Origin: Stenopsyche tienmushanensis
Lineage: Eukaryota; Arthropoda; Insecta; Trichoptera; Stenopsychidae
Length of the DNA stretch: 64,000 bases
NCBI GenBank assembly: GCA_008973525.1
Contig: WACJ01000080.1
Span: forward strand, 310,001 to 374,000
Direction of reading: 5' to 3'
The notes beneath the pieces were generated by a model that searched no databases, was not told the origin of the DNA, and worked only from the letters and a program-made list of their open reading frames with translations. The position numbers were made by a program, and so were the translations under genes. Below, piece by piece: positions 34,840 to 47,190 of the stretch. The stretch's first letter is position 1. The number at the start of each line of letters is the position of its first letter.

Positions 34840-35085
34840 TCTTAAGCACCCATCGCGCTTGGTGGGTATCCTTTGACCCAATAACAGCAAGGTTGGGCAG
34901 CACATTGCTTCCCACGTCGGTTGCCTTTCAATGCAAAACTGCTTTAAGTTGCTGTTCGTGTAAATAATAGCTACGTATAGCAGGAAAGTTGTGGTCCCTA
35001 TTCTTAAGACGCCTTCGGAAATGATTAACCGAAGCCTACGTGGGAGCCAACCTCACCAGCTTCTTCCAAAGCGGACTTCGAAAAC
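34840..35085 (-). repeat. Possible poly(A)-tailed retroposed fragment
   Basis: More GC-rich than its surroundings. On the - strand it ends in GGGTGCTTAAG followed by a run of A (T run at 34832-34841), the look of a retroposon 3' end. I do not recognise the source. Confidence 0.3.
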
Positions 35086-35667
35086 AAGTATTTTTAATGC
35101 AGATGTTAGTTAGTGCCTCGCCAAAACATGCAATTCAGTGCTAATTGAAATGAATCATGGATCGATATAAAAATATAAATTATCTTATATTCCTATGTAA
35201 TTCATTAGAAAGTTGTAGGACGAAGAGTCGATCTTGTAAAACCGCAGCGATACTAACAAGAAGCTCTTCAAAGCATTGAACTATCAATCAGTGGCATAAA
35301 TTGTAACACGTATCAATGCGATGTTGTGAAACAAGAACACTGCTCATCTAGAATCCTATTATAGATTTTTCTATTTATGGAAAGTACTTCAATTTCCCTA
35401 TTTAAAAAAATACATGAAAAAGTTGATCTCACATATAATCAATGTATTTTTACATGCTATCCATAGAATATATAAGATTCAAAGAAATTCAAGCAATTCA
35501 AAATATTTTGGCAATATTCTAACATATACGGAGAAATGCTTTTTTCTTTGCTTAGTTTAGCTTAGGGATAAAAACAGGTATCTAACCCGAATAAGGTCAT
35601 CATTTTTTGTAGGAAGACATGATAAATATATAAATTATCCTTATATAGTTAGCTGCAATTCATGGAT

Positions 35668-36377
35668 AATCCAAATTCTTGGTTTATTTAATTGAGCATG
35701 CACTGTCAAGCATAAGTGATATAGGCAACTTGCTGCTGAAAATGTACGCTCAGCCTCCACACTCGATGGAGGTATCGTCATCAGATATTTAAATGCCAGT
35801 TCGAGTTGATGACCGCGTGAGCCCCCATTTTCGTTTCATCATCATCAATGTAACTGATAAAATTGCTTTCTGCTGAGACACGGACTAAAACTCGCAAAAT
35901 TCCCGATTTTCCGACAAATTATTTATTTCCGTCGCTGTAGATGAATACTTATATACTTTAATACTTTGATGTGATTCGTAATTATATTACGGAGAAATAC
36001 GAAAATTCTCAACCCCGTATCTATTATATTTCATATCGATATTCCCATTATTAGAGTCGAGGTGTAATAAATACATCACCGGTAGGGAAAGGTTAATGCA
36101 ATAATTTGAAAAACATATATGTATACATAGATTAGACAATTACTGCCCCTAGGCGTCGCCTAAGCTCGCCAATTAGTATTTATGCCACTGTTTCCAAGCG
36201 TCCAGATTTTGGCGGGAATGTCTCGATTTAGTAGCCTTCATCATGCTGGTGAGGTGTAAGATTTCTATTAGATAAAATTTTCAATCCCGAATTTTTCGGG
36301 ATTACGTTCACTAATCCCGGGATTCATGAGCACCTAAAACTGTCCGGGATCCCGGGATACTGGGATTGGATTTCCTA
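35668..36377 (-). mobile_element. hAT family copy, one end preserved
   Basis: Collinear with 25770-26705; keeps the right end GGATTTCCTA and the GGGATCCCGGGAT palindromes. Reaches further into the transposase 3' part than the 25770 copy (start text matches 63420-63500 in reverse). Left terminus missing. Confidence 0.8.
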
Positions 36378-38721
36378 CTTGTAACTTGATATTAGAAGGG
36401 TAATTAATAAGCGTTCGTGGATATAAAATCACGTAAATATATTACTAAAGTAAAAGCTCCGAAGAGTTAATTGGCTATTGAAATTGAATTAATTAACTTC
36501 CTGCGCCTACGCCTTTTAGTCGGATTTATATTTAGATAGGTGCTTAGCGAACTGAGGATATCAAATAAGGCGTCGAAGCCTCCACGATTCGAATTATTAA
36601 CCTTGAATGTGTGCATCAATAAAACTGCATTGAGATCAGAATGTCCTTAAAGTGATTCATTTTAATTGAAAAATCGTTTTTTCAGACGACTAATCTAATC
36701 ATCGAAATAATGACCTCGAGAATGATATCATCCAGTCAAGCAATTTGATGTCGAAAATAGTTTTTTTTTTCTACAAATGATAATTCAACGCTCATTTAAC
36801 GTGGACGTGTTAAGACAATAGGAAAATGAATTATTTACAAAAAAATAAATGTATGTCTATCTGTTCTCTATGCAATCGTATAATAAATAGTCCTTTGATT
36901 CATCCCTCTCCAATCCATCGACGACCTATTTTATTCGTAATTATGTGAATATTTAAAGTCTCATTTTAATATGTTTATTGATCTACGAAAACGTCTCACA
37001 TTATTTATAATTATTCACGTTAATGTCATTTTGTAGATAATAAAAATTCCAGAAATATATGCAGATTTAATTTTATATAACCATCGAGCTTGTACACAAT
37101 AGTTATTTTAACAAGCAACGACTAATGATTTATGAAATCGTTTCGAAAGTAAATGCATATTTTTACATAGTAAAATACGTGTTTGTTTAATAAGCAACAT
37201 TCCATGTATCTATTTTAAATTCCAGAAAATTCCAGGTACGGAACATTTGCATATAAAAAATTAAAGGATCCTTGTCTTAGGGTCGTAGGTCTTAATTCTG
37301 CTGAGAGTGTGGGCAAATCCGCCTCTGGCTTAAAAAAAAGTCCGAATAGTAACGACGTAACGGCTCGACAGAGCCGGTTGTTAAAGTTGTTGGGTTGATT
37401 CTTGGCTCATCTCATCAATATTATATTGAATATTTGCCACGATACGAATTTTTAAATTAGTCAGAATCAACTCCAATCACTTCATATTTCAAAATTAAAT
37501 TTTATTATTTTCTCCTTGAATCATGGAATGATAAAAATGTCTATCGGGTTACTATATCCGCTTAAGCTACAATGTCGTATAAAACACGTTTAACGAATTT
37601 AGCTTAAATACAAGAAGAATGAGCGAAAGCTTTGATAAGTTTATCGCTATAAAAATAAAATACAATTTTAAATTATGAGCTTATGAATTAACATTCAATG
37701 TCGGACTATGTGTGTCATTTTCACAGGAACGCTTAAAGAATTAAAACGTCTTAGCGAAATTCAATGTAGAGTATGGTGCTATATAAAAAAATCTAATCAA
37801 AATCAAATCATAACTGTTTCAAAAGTTAAGCTCAGGCTTATTAAATTTAGAAAAAGTTATGAGCTATTAAATTAGCAATATTTGATCTGGCAGATGTTGT
37901 ATTTTCATCATGTTTTTGCGATAAATAAATCTTCTTTAGGAATCGTTCATGGCAAATATTTGCGATTAGCGTATAATTATTTGATGAATCTATCTAACAA
38001 GCGTTAAATCTGAGAGGCGGCTTTTATGCAGCCAGATTTATTTGCTTGAAGAAGATATTTAGACCAAAATAAATCCATATTTATACGTCGGTTCGTTCAG
38101 ACTCCAATATGAAAATAAATGTGGATGGACTCGAAGTTATCATGGATGCAGCCAAAAATCATGATTACCAAATATAGCTCCATCCGAGTCCTTCAATCGA
38201 TACGCAAACCCATAACGAGCCTTCTTGGTTCTTTTTTACCAGTCATATTTGTCTTTGATGGCTAATAATCATTTAATATCAAGATCGATCTTAGTTTTTA
38301 GTGATTCGAGCATATTTTAAACGACATTGGTCATTGACCAAAACTGTAAACGAGATCAATAAATAGCGCAAAGCAGTAATTAAGCTGCTAAGCAGCAAAT
38401 TCTAGATTTGTAAAAATATGATTTAAATTATTGTCCTTCCCTAAAATACATAGAATCGCAACCAGTTTGTCAAGCCAAAAACTAATGATAACGCATGCAG
38501 GTTTTTCTTGAGGACTTATGGCAGCTTCAAGCATAACTCCCCTCTCCCCAGGAAGGTATGGATATATAAGGATAGCAGGTATGGATAGATAAGGAAGTGA
38601 GGGATGAATAATATTTAGGAAACAGGGTCTTCCATCGATTGATAGGGAAAGACTTTTGCGCAATGGTCCACATTGCTCAACTCTTTCCACAGTGTAGATC
38701 TGTAGTGTAGTTGATCTGGAC
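36378..38721. other. Intergenic DNA, nothing recognised
   Basis: AT-rich, no gene. A slightly GC-richer block at 37270-37385 (ends GACAGAGCCGGTTG) is unassigned. Confidence 0.4.
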
Positions 38722-39093
38722 TAGGGGATCCAATTCCGGGATCTCGGACAGTTTTAGGTGCTCATGAATCCCCGGATTAGTAAACGCAATCCCGAAAAAT
38801 TCGGGATTGAAATTTTTATCTAACAGAAATCGTACACCTCATCAGCACGATGAAGGCTACTAAATCGAGACATTCTCGCCGAAATCTGGACGCTTGGAAA
38901 CACTGGCGTAACTACTAATTGGCAAGTTTAGGCGACGCCTAGGGGCAGTGACTATCTAATCTATGTATACAAATATAGAGCACATGTATGTTTTTCAAAT
39001 TGTTATATTAACATTTCCCTATCGGTGATGTATTTACTACACCTCGACTCTAATAATGGGAATATCGATATGAAATATAATAGATACGGGGTT
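38722..39093 (+). mobile_element. hAT family copy, reverse of the 25770 copy, truncated
   Basis: Begins TAGGGGATCCAATTCCGGG, the inverted terminus of the family, and runs collinearly through TCGTACACCTCATCAGCACG, TTTAGGCGACGCCTAGGGG and GGTGATGTATTTACTACACC before homology stops near 39093. Confidence 0.8.
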
Positions 39094-39745
39094 TGGATAG
39101 CTTATTTTGGCTTAAAAATGTCTAACCAACGCAACAAAAAAATGACGAATATATTTTGGCTTTACTTCATGTTAGCCAGGCCGCTATTGTTAATTTTCAA
39201 ACCATTTTCAGCAGAGATTTGTCAAGCAAATATTAAGGCTGTGTTACCATAATGCCTTACATTTCCATATACTGAATGCAACTCACAGTTGTTTATAAAC
39301 GTGACTCATACGAAATGTAAACAATATCAATATTAACTGTACATTAAAGTAGCCCTGCTGCGCATAGCAATGCTAGTATGATTTATAGGACGTACAGCAT
39401 TTGAGCAAATTTTATAGAACAGCCAATTCATTTACAAACACTGTTGTTTTCCTATACACAACAATTCTAAATTAATTTAGCTATTATCATATAAAATCTA
39501 CATCAATTTCTCTTTCGTGGCATATGTTCGATTAACCGTGCTTTCATATGGTACGCTCAGATGTGTCCCAATTGTCGCAGAAGAATTCTTGCTTTGGCGC
39601 CGTTAGTCGATCATTTGTAAGCGACGGAGAACATTTTTCCATCATAAATTCCACTGGCAAATTATTTACATCCTATTCAGCACGAAAGCATTAATTTACA
39701 TGAACAAAATTGGATGACCATAAATCGTATTGGGGATGTTTATTT

Positions 39746-40245
39746 ATTTTTTTTTTTTTTAATCCTTATGACGTCCATCAAAGCATGAATCTTTGATGTG
39801 TCATATCCGATAACGGATATAGGGTGATCTCCATAGGAGATCTTACTTGGGAGATGATTTAATGTGGTGGTTTCCCGTTGCCTTCCACACGTGGTAAAGT
39901 AAGGATAGGATTATTTGGAAAGGTAGGAGAGGAGAGAATCTACGAGTGAGTAGCGAAATTATCATTATATATATAAATGATAATTTAATTATTGTTGCAA
40001 ATTCAATTACTCACTCATGGGCGTCCCTGCACGACTTTATTAATCGCCTCAGAATTTACTTTTTCTAATCCAGGAAATCAGGGTAAACCTGGATCGAGAC
40101 GATCGATCAGAAATATTAATATTTCCGATCTCCCAAATTTGTTGGTACGGTGAAAATTTTTTCCACAATCTGGATTTGAACCCGAACCTTTGCAACAAGA
40201 GTCCAGGATCTAAGCCACTATACCAACACTTGGTATAGTGGCTTA
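39746..40245 (-). mobile_element. tRNA-derived SINE
   Basis: On the - strand the head (about 40229 to 40150) looks like a degenerate tRNA: an A-box-like TGGTATAGTGGCTTA, then AGATCCTGGACTC and a B-box GGTTCGGGTTCAAATCC. The body contains GGCAACGGGAAACCACC (at about 39885-39869), a motif of the kind conserved in SINE central regions. The element ends in a poly(A) (T run at about 39747-39760). Decayed copies: 43173-43256 (head) and 48740-48830 (body). Not a working tRNA: the acceptor stem is lacking. Confidence 0.68.
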
Positions 40246-40878
40246 TTAACCCTTGATAAATCATCTTCTTTTATTGAATCATATTTTATAAAATATCGGC
40301 ATTTTTATAACAAATCCAATGCAATCTGAATGTTTTGAATATTTCACGAACGATTTATGCTCAAAAAAACCACATCTCTATCTAAATGTCATATATTATA
40401 ATAATATTATCTTCATGATGATTTCACCAGGCATTTTTTTCGCATGATTAATTCCCGAAATAACAATTTACTCATTTGAAATGCTATCAGTATACAATAC
40501 TAACCTACCAAATGTTTGTTTATTTAAATATCTATTTTATATATGTTGTCATTGCCTATTAACACTATAACGCCCGATGTTACAACATATGTGCCATGTA
40601 CCGGACAAATTTATATCGGTTCGATTACGGTTTTCGTTCCGGCAAAACTAATGGTTTTACCGTTTTCCTACGACTACTGTGATAATTTTATTGAAAAAAG
40701 CTTTCTGGACAACATCGAAATCGCTTCATACATCAAATTGTGTGTCTTCGTACAACTTACCCTTGCGAGTTCGAAAATGAAAAAAAAAACGATTTTTGGA
40801 AAATTCATCCTTCCAGTTCCACAGTTCCTCCAAGAAGTTTTGCTTCGTGATGAGCGACAGCAGGGCTGTAACACGTAA

Positions 40879-41930
40879 TTGGAGGCGGCGGGCAATGAAG
40901 CCCTCGCCAGAATCAACGCATGGATGCGGGAAAATCGCCTGCAGCTGGCGGCAGAAAAAACGGAGGCAATGATCTGCAGTAGAAGAAGAAGACCGAGGGT
41001 CAAGAGGCTTGTTGTGAACGATCACGAGTTTGAATACAGCAAATCGCTGAGATACCTCGAGATCCTCTTGGACAACAAGCTGACCTTCAGAAAACACATT
41101 GAAGCAGCTGCGCAGAAGGTAGCCAACGAACTCAGCCCAACATCGGAGGGCCAAAGCCGTGCAGAAGAAGAACCATAAACGAGGTTATATACTCAATCCT
41201 TCTGTACGGAGCCCAGATATGGCATGAGTCCCTCAGACATAAGAGCTACAGAAAGAAGCTGGCTGGGGTCCAGCGGCAGGGAGCGCTCCGAGTCACCGCA
41301 GCATACAGAACTGTATCTGAAGAAGTGGTGCTCATGATCGCTGGAATATCCCCGCTTGACCTCCAGGCAAAGAAGAGGGCCTTGGACTACGAAGATCCTA
41401 AAAATTGCTAAGAACATGACCAGAAACTGAGGGAAGCCTGGCAACGGAGTTGGGATCAGTCCAGCAAGGGAAGATGGACCCACTGACTTATCCAGGTCAT
41501 AAGTCGGTGGAGGGTCCGGGAGCACGGTGAAACTGACACAGGTGCTCACTGGACATGGATGCTTCGGTGCGTATCTGAAGCGGATTGGCAAAGAACCATC
41601 CGCTATGTGCCACTACTGCCAAGCGGAGGTCGACGACGCAGAGCACATCATCATTGGTTGTGAGGCTTGGGCACCCCAGAGAAAACTGCTGAAACAAACA
41701 CTAGGGGTAGCCGAGCTCAACGTCTACAACATGGTCCACAGCATGATGGAAAGCAAGAAGAAATGGGACCTTTGGCGCGAATACGTACAAGAGATTCTGA
41801 GCGCTAAAGAGGGCAGTGAAAGAGAGAAACACAAGGCGCCTCTCCAACAATAGAATAGGGCCAATCACCCAAGTAATGTGGAAAACAATACCAGGGGGAC
41901 AGAGAAGAACAAGGGAAGGGTTTATTCTAC
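40879..41930 (+). pseudogene. R1-clade non-LTR retrotransposon, 5'-truncated
   Basis: C-terminal part of an R1-type second ORF in at least two frames. 40879-41160 encodes the end of the reverse transcriptase (EALARINAWMRENRLQLA, AEKTEAMICS, YLEILLDNKLTFRKHI). 41165-41380 in another frame encodes SILLYGAQIWHESLRHKSYR and VQRQGALRVTAAYRTVSEE. 41520-41850 encodes LTQVLTGHGCFGAYLKRIGK and a CCHC zinc finger (CHYCQAEVDDAEHIIIGC) before the stop at 41851-41853. A 3' UTR-like tail continues to about 41930 and recurs at 34346-34530. The endonuclease and most of the RT are absent; frameshifts make it dead. The 142-aa ORF on the other strand is a shadow. Confidence 0.9.
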
Positions 41931-42074
41931 TTTACGTGAACAATGATTGACTCTGTCCTCTGTCCCTCTGTTTTTATAATATATACTAAGTCGTCTAATC
42001 CCTCTTTTCTTCGTTATTGCTTAAACATTGGACCCACCCTGCCGGCATAAACCCGCAATGAAAAAAAGACAACA

Positions 42075-42260
42075 ATATTTTCGACCGGTTGTAAAATTTA
42101 AACAACCCATCCGGTCAGTCTTCTTTATACAACTTCGTTTTAAAATGAAATTTCGTAATAGTTCTGTAGATATGTTCAGGTATGACGTCCGACCGCGAGG
42201 CGCTTATTCGTCATATTAGTGCTCCGAAAAGCGGACCGGTTGAATACACAGACCCTGTGG
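42075..42260 (+). repeat. GCCGTAGC-family fragment, copy 2
   Basis: Collinear with 20716-20900: TTGTAAAATTTA, CAACCCATCCGGTCAGTCTT, GGTATGACGTCCGACCGCG, ATTCGTCATATTAG. The CAGxGCCGTA terminus is not present here. Confidence 0.5.
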
Positions 42261-44590
42261 CCGGTGCAAGCTAGATATTTGCCACGGGCGCTTTGTACCC
42301 TCGTTACGGCTTTGGGTGAATTCGATACATTATACACAGTGCATGTTTCATACTGTCGCAGTAAATGGGTTAAACTGATGACTGGCACGCGTGCCGACGG
42401 TTGTGGCACGTGTGGGGGCGTAGAATCATGGCCCTCGTCCCGCGCACTTCATTCGAACGAAGGTTTTCACGCGGAGCGCATCGTGCCGGTCACATTTGTT
42501 GACGAACTTTTATACGTGCCGGTCGTCTACTAACGATTACTCTTTTTTTCTTCGAGCGACTTCTTCAAATCGTCACTTTATTATTAGACACCACCCTAAC
42601 GAACAATTAACTCCGAATAAGTAACAAACAGCTCAGTTCAGTGCTTTTGGAATTGTGGATTGGATATCGAGCCTGGATATCAAACTCTGAAAGGTATGAC
42701 AAATTTTTAATTTCAATTTTATAATAAAATCAATTTCGCACAGATTGTACTTAAAATGATAACGACGATCAAGATAAATACCATTGATTAAATGGGCACA
42801 AAAATTTTCCGAATTTTCACCCAATTACACACGCTATTATTTTGTAAATTTACATTTGCGAGCTGTAATAAATTTGATTTTCATCGAGAATCCATTATAT
42901 ACGCCTAATAAAATCGCATGTAAAAATATGTATGTAAATATGGCCAAATGTCCAAATACCATTTCTGTATACAACGCTCTGCTTCGCTATCCAGATATTT
43001 TTATATTCACATCGAAATATAAATTTTAAAAAATGTGTAAGTATTATATTGTTTTTCTTACTCGGCGTATTAATAAAAGACTTTTCCCGACTATTTTTGT
43101 ACAGTTTTTCACATATGATCAAATTGAGATAAGATCATTTAAATGGGAAATTATAGGCAAATGACCTTTGAGTGAGTAGCGAAATATTAATTATTTTTAT
43201 GTTTTGGATTTGTACCTGAACTTTTCAACGAGAGTTCAGGAACTAATCCACTATCAATCGATCAATTCTTATGTTATATGCCCTATAAATAGTATGACCA
43301 TATTTACGTCGCTTGAAAAAAGGTCAAATTGATTGACAGGTACTTAATTTTAATGGCGTTTGTTAAAAAAGCAGATGGAACGATTTGTTTGGATTCAATA
43401 TATCATGGATTTTTAAGAAGCATAGATTTATTTTTTGGAATTAATTCTATCTGAATTTGATGTTAATATTTGTATGTATGTTTGTCATTATGCAAACACG
43501 GACATGTGTTAATTAATTGGCAATTCGATGTTGTTTATGTTGTGTATCATATTCTGTTTAAATATGCACAGTTTATCGTACAAAATTCGGAAAGAACGTT
43601 AATAGCGTTTTAAGAAATTCTCGCTAATTAAAACCGATGGATTGTGTGTATAATTTTTGGATATGAATTATTTATGATAACTTCTTTGTTAAAGACATTG
43701 TTTGAATAACCACAAGTGATTTCAACGATCGATGGAAATGATTAAGAAGATATTTCTAGCACTTCTACAGAACGTTGAATGAACTAATTGAATTCATCTT
43801 CTCGAAGCTCTTTGGATGGCGTTAGCTCATTTATTCCAAATGTCCAAAATTGTCATAATTAACGTCGAACGGTAATTCTGAGATGTTGTATTTTTGAAAA
43901 TTTACTTCTTTCTCCACATCGTTCTAAATTTCTTTATAAGGCCCGAGTCTAATGGCCGTGGTCCAAGTCAGTCGATATCCACTTTCGCAACTGTAATAGT
44001 TCCAGTTTGTTGGAACAGGTCAACGAACGATGCCTGGAACTTCTCAAATATCACTCTTGAAGACAAAATCTTCAAAAAACAATTCGCACAAATGGCAAAC
44101 ATTCAAGCGATTTTCCTAGCATCCAGTCATAGATGATTCGGTGGTGACTAAGATAATTCTGTGCGTAGTTGCAGAATATTTTTCCACCCACTGAAGAACG
44201 AATGTTTTTATATAAACCATTTGTCATATAGAAAGCTATGCGGCAATAGAAACAATAAATACTCCCAAGCACATAATGGTTGAGGATAACTTTTCATTCA
44301 AGAAATTTGCTCGTTTCTCAAGCGTTTCTTTTCGCATTACATCATTTTCAAGCAAAAAAAAATGTCCACTCAAACATTTTTTCTCCATTGAGGATCCACA
44401 AACAGATCAGAGATTCTTCACTCGTTTTTCCAAAACAATAAATTCGCATATGCATCATAAATGTACGTTAGAATAGGATCATTGCCGACTAATTTGGCAC
44501 GGTTTTCATAGCGTATATATATTTTTTTAAAATGTGATTGCTAACCATACCTCATGTAGATTTACATCACTACATTACGAGAATTCGGCT
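42261..44590. other. Intergenic DNA with a SINE head relic
   Basis: Contains the decayed SINE head at 43173-43256 (TGGATTTGTACCTGAAC, then AACTAATCCACTAT). 42260-42530 is less AT-rich but shows no recognisable protein. Otherwise nothing recognised. Confidence 0.4.
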
Positions 44591-44599
44591 AAAAAAATC

Positions 44600-44760
44600 A
44601 TTTTTTCGTATTCGTTCCGGACGGGTTCGTCTTCGAAGTCTCGCAGTTGGGTCTAATCCCCATTCTAGTCCCAGTCTCCCATTCACAATCTCCGACTTGC
44701 AAGACATTCCGTCTCTGTCTGTCTCCGAATTCAACCTGTAAAAATGCTCTTTTTGAATCA
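44600..44760. repeat. CTCGGAGACAGACAG repeat, copy 1
   Basis: Shares CTCTGTCTGTCTCCGA and TTTTGAATCACTGAAATTCG with 50765-50830 (reverse) and 52465-52560. Short interspersed unit of unknown type. Confidence 0.4.
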
Positions 44761-45090
44761 CTGAAATTCGTACACAATACTGTGTCTTAAATCTTTAATA
44801 ATTTAATAGGTTAATTTTGTTTTTCTCCTACTGCAACTAGTTGATTACAACGAATACGTTTAGCTTCTGATGTTCCTATATTTAGCTGTCCTTGCAATAT
44901 TTCTTATTTTTTTGTGTTAAAAGTGTATGTTGTTCGTTCGTGTAAATATTATAAACGTATCAGATATAGCTCTTTTTATACATTTTTATTTTCAAAGCGT
45001 TCCCACGGAAACTCGATCAACAAATAGAGATTATTTTTAGCATAATTTGGATCAAATTCACTACTGATCCATATTGATCTAGAATTAGTA

Positions 45091-45328
45091 CACTTGGATC
45101 TATTTTTATGCGATTTTGAAGTTATGCGGTTTTCAAAAATAATTCTTCGCAAATTTTTTTTATGCGATTTTTGGTACTTTTCATCACATCGATTTGATGT
45201 TATGCGGTTTTTAAAAATAATGGAACCTATCCCTAAGTTTTATATGTAGTTCAAGTCTTTTTTTATGCGGATTTTTTATATGCGACTCCCCGTGGAACGT
45301 ATATATCACATGAAAACAGACCCAAGTG
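45091..45328. mobile_element. MITE 'CACTTGGGTCT', 238-bp copy
   Basis: Starts CACTTGGATCTATTTTTATG and ends ACAGACCCAAGTG, with TA on both sides (45089-45090, 45329-45330). Contains TTATGCGGTTTTTAAAAATA and the ATACGTTCCACGGGGAG motif (reverse) shared with the other copies. Shorter than its relatives through internal deletion. Confidence 0.8.
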
Positions 45329-45330
45329 TA

Positions 45331-46892
45331 TATGAATTTGAATCATCTTCTTTAAATTCAGAGAAGACGATTTGTACTATTTTCATATCAGACACCAATC
45401 CATGCACCTTGACAGATTGACCTAATTGATAATGCCAGACAAGCGCAACGATGCAGAGCATCGGAAAGATTGTTTGATGATTAGGCATACTTAGAATTAT
45501 AAAACGTGGTTAAGTCTCTGATATATTATGCATAATGCATATTGTAGTGCTCTATTTTGTAAATGTGACATGGACTTGAGAATTTATCTCACCTACTGCC
45601 GACCTTAACCCGATTCTGCGATGATTGCTTGTTATTTGCTAGATTCTTGATAAAGTCATTAGGCAGTGTGTGCAGAAATCTGCATGCATTTCGTGCTGAT
45701 ATGGACCAATTATTTTTTGCTAGAGTTCAATTGCTATAATAGATTTTGATGGCATTAGACAGTGGATGAAACTGTCTATTGGCTGCCGAGGCTCATTTGA
45801 TATGATTAACCTTCTCGTCCCACGTAAGGTTATACGAGACATATATTATATTTATTGCAAATACATTATCTTGAAATAAAGCGTAGGAGACACAATGGAT
45901 GAGTACCCATTATTCACTCCTTTTAAGGGAAACCGTTTCTAAAAATATCAAAATTGATTGAAATTAATGTGGATATTTAAATGGAAAAATCGCTATGAAA
46001 GTCTTTGATGACGATTTTCATCCCTTTGCCTCTTCCTTTGCATCCCTTTGGAGCAATTATTTTTCATATTCATGCACAACATTCGTGTAATGTGTCAAAC
46101 ACAATCAGGTAAAATTTCTTGATGGTGACGCCATAAAAACTATTGTCTGCTTAAAGGCATGACTCTATATGGAAGCTAAATATTGATGTGATGAGTGTGT
46201 TAAAATCGTATTACACGAAAACCACAAAATCATCATGCTAAGATGATGCACGAGTACCAAGAAGATCATGAAGATTTAATCCACACGTTTTAAAAGCAAT
46301 CTATAAGAGGCTTTATTTATGTTAGAAAATTGCAAATTCTTGAACATCTTGTCAGGAACTGCAAATAGAATTTCAAACGACATTAGAGAAGTCGAACGAA
46401 ATGAATAAACACGTCAGTGATTTGCGAACCAACAAGTATTAGCGAACCTGATGAAGTGTTCAAAAAAGCTGAAAATCCTCTAAATATATCCATCTGACAC
46501 GATCGAGACATTTAACACATTAAATGCGGGAGAACTTCTCGCGAAAAACGTATATTTACATAAAATGTCATAACTTTTAAAATAGCCAACATATTTGATT
46601 TTTTTAAATCAAAATACTCTGTCATCACATATAGATAAATTATAATAGGTTCTTATAGTGCTTTTAAGTTACGTCTAGCACTTAAGATCTTAAAATTAGC
46701 CGATTTCTACATTAAAAAATATCTCCCCAAAGATATTGCAAGATGGACGATGATGAATCGCGCATAATAGGGCCGCCATTATCTCGCGATCAGGTCACGT
46801 GGCGTACAAAATGGCGGCTCGCGTTTAAATTCGTTACGGATTTTTGATATTTTTATGATCGTGGCTTATAAATGATAAGCGATTGCATCAGA
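45331..46892. other. Intergenic DNA, nothing firm
   Basis: No gene. TTTAACACATTAAATGCGGG near 46510 resembles a MITE terminus without a partner. Confidence 0.4.
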
Positions 46893-47190
46893 CAGAGCCG
46901 TATCAAGAGTATGAAGCGCCCGTGGCAAGTATCTAAGTCCCAAAAATACCCGACCTAACGTATAGATAGCGGTTATTGTTTTTTAAAAAATGCTATGAAC
47001 GAAAGTGTCTAGACGCTAAGTTGCTTCCGTGATCGTACAGATCATAGGAAAATGCCGCTAAAAAGTTCTAAAAGAAGACGGAGTAGCCATTGGGTTTGTA
47101 TGTTCAATCGGTCCGCTTTTCGGACCGCTGATATGACAAATGAGCGCCTCGCAACATGTCTACAGACGAATTTATTGATATTTTAACGAT
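46893..47190 (-). repeat. GCCGTAGC-family element, copy 3, reversed
   Basis: Starts CAGAGCCGTATCAAG with GCGCCCGTGGCAAG, a terminus like that at 20591. Continues with the reverse complement of the 20880-20960 text (AGGAAAATGCCGCTAAAAAG) and of the 42190-42240 text. This shows that the family has similar termini at both ends. Confidence 0.5.

Noticed and set aside
40150..40245. tRNA gene
   Set aside because: A and B boxes are present but no acceptor stem closes, and a SINE body with a poly(A) tail follows; it is a SINE head.
40726..41154. 142-aa ORF on the - strand
   Set aside because: It is the antisense of the R1-type reverse transcriptase and has no family resemblance of its own.
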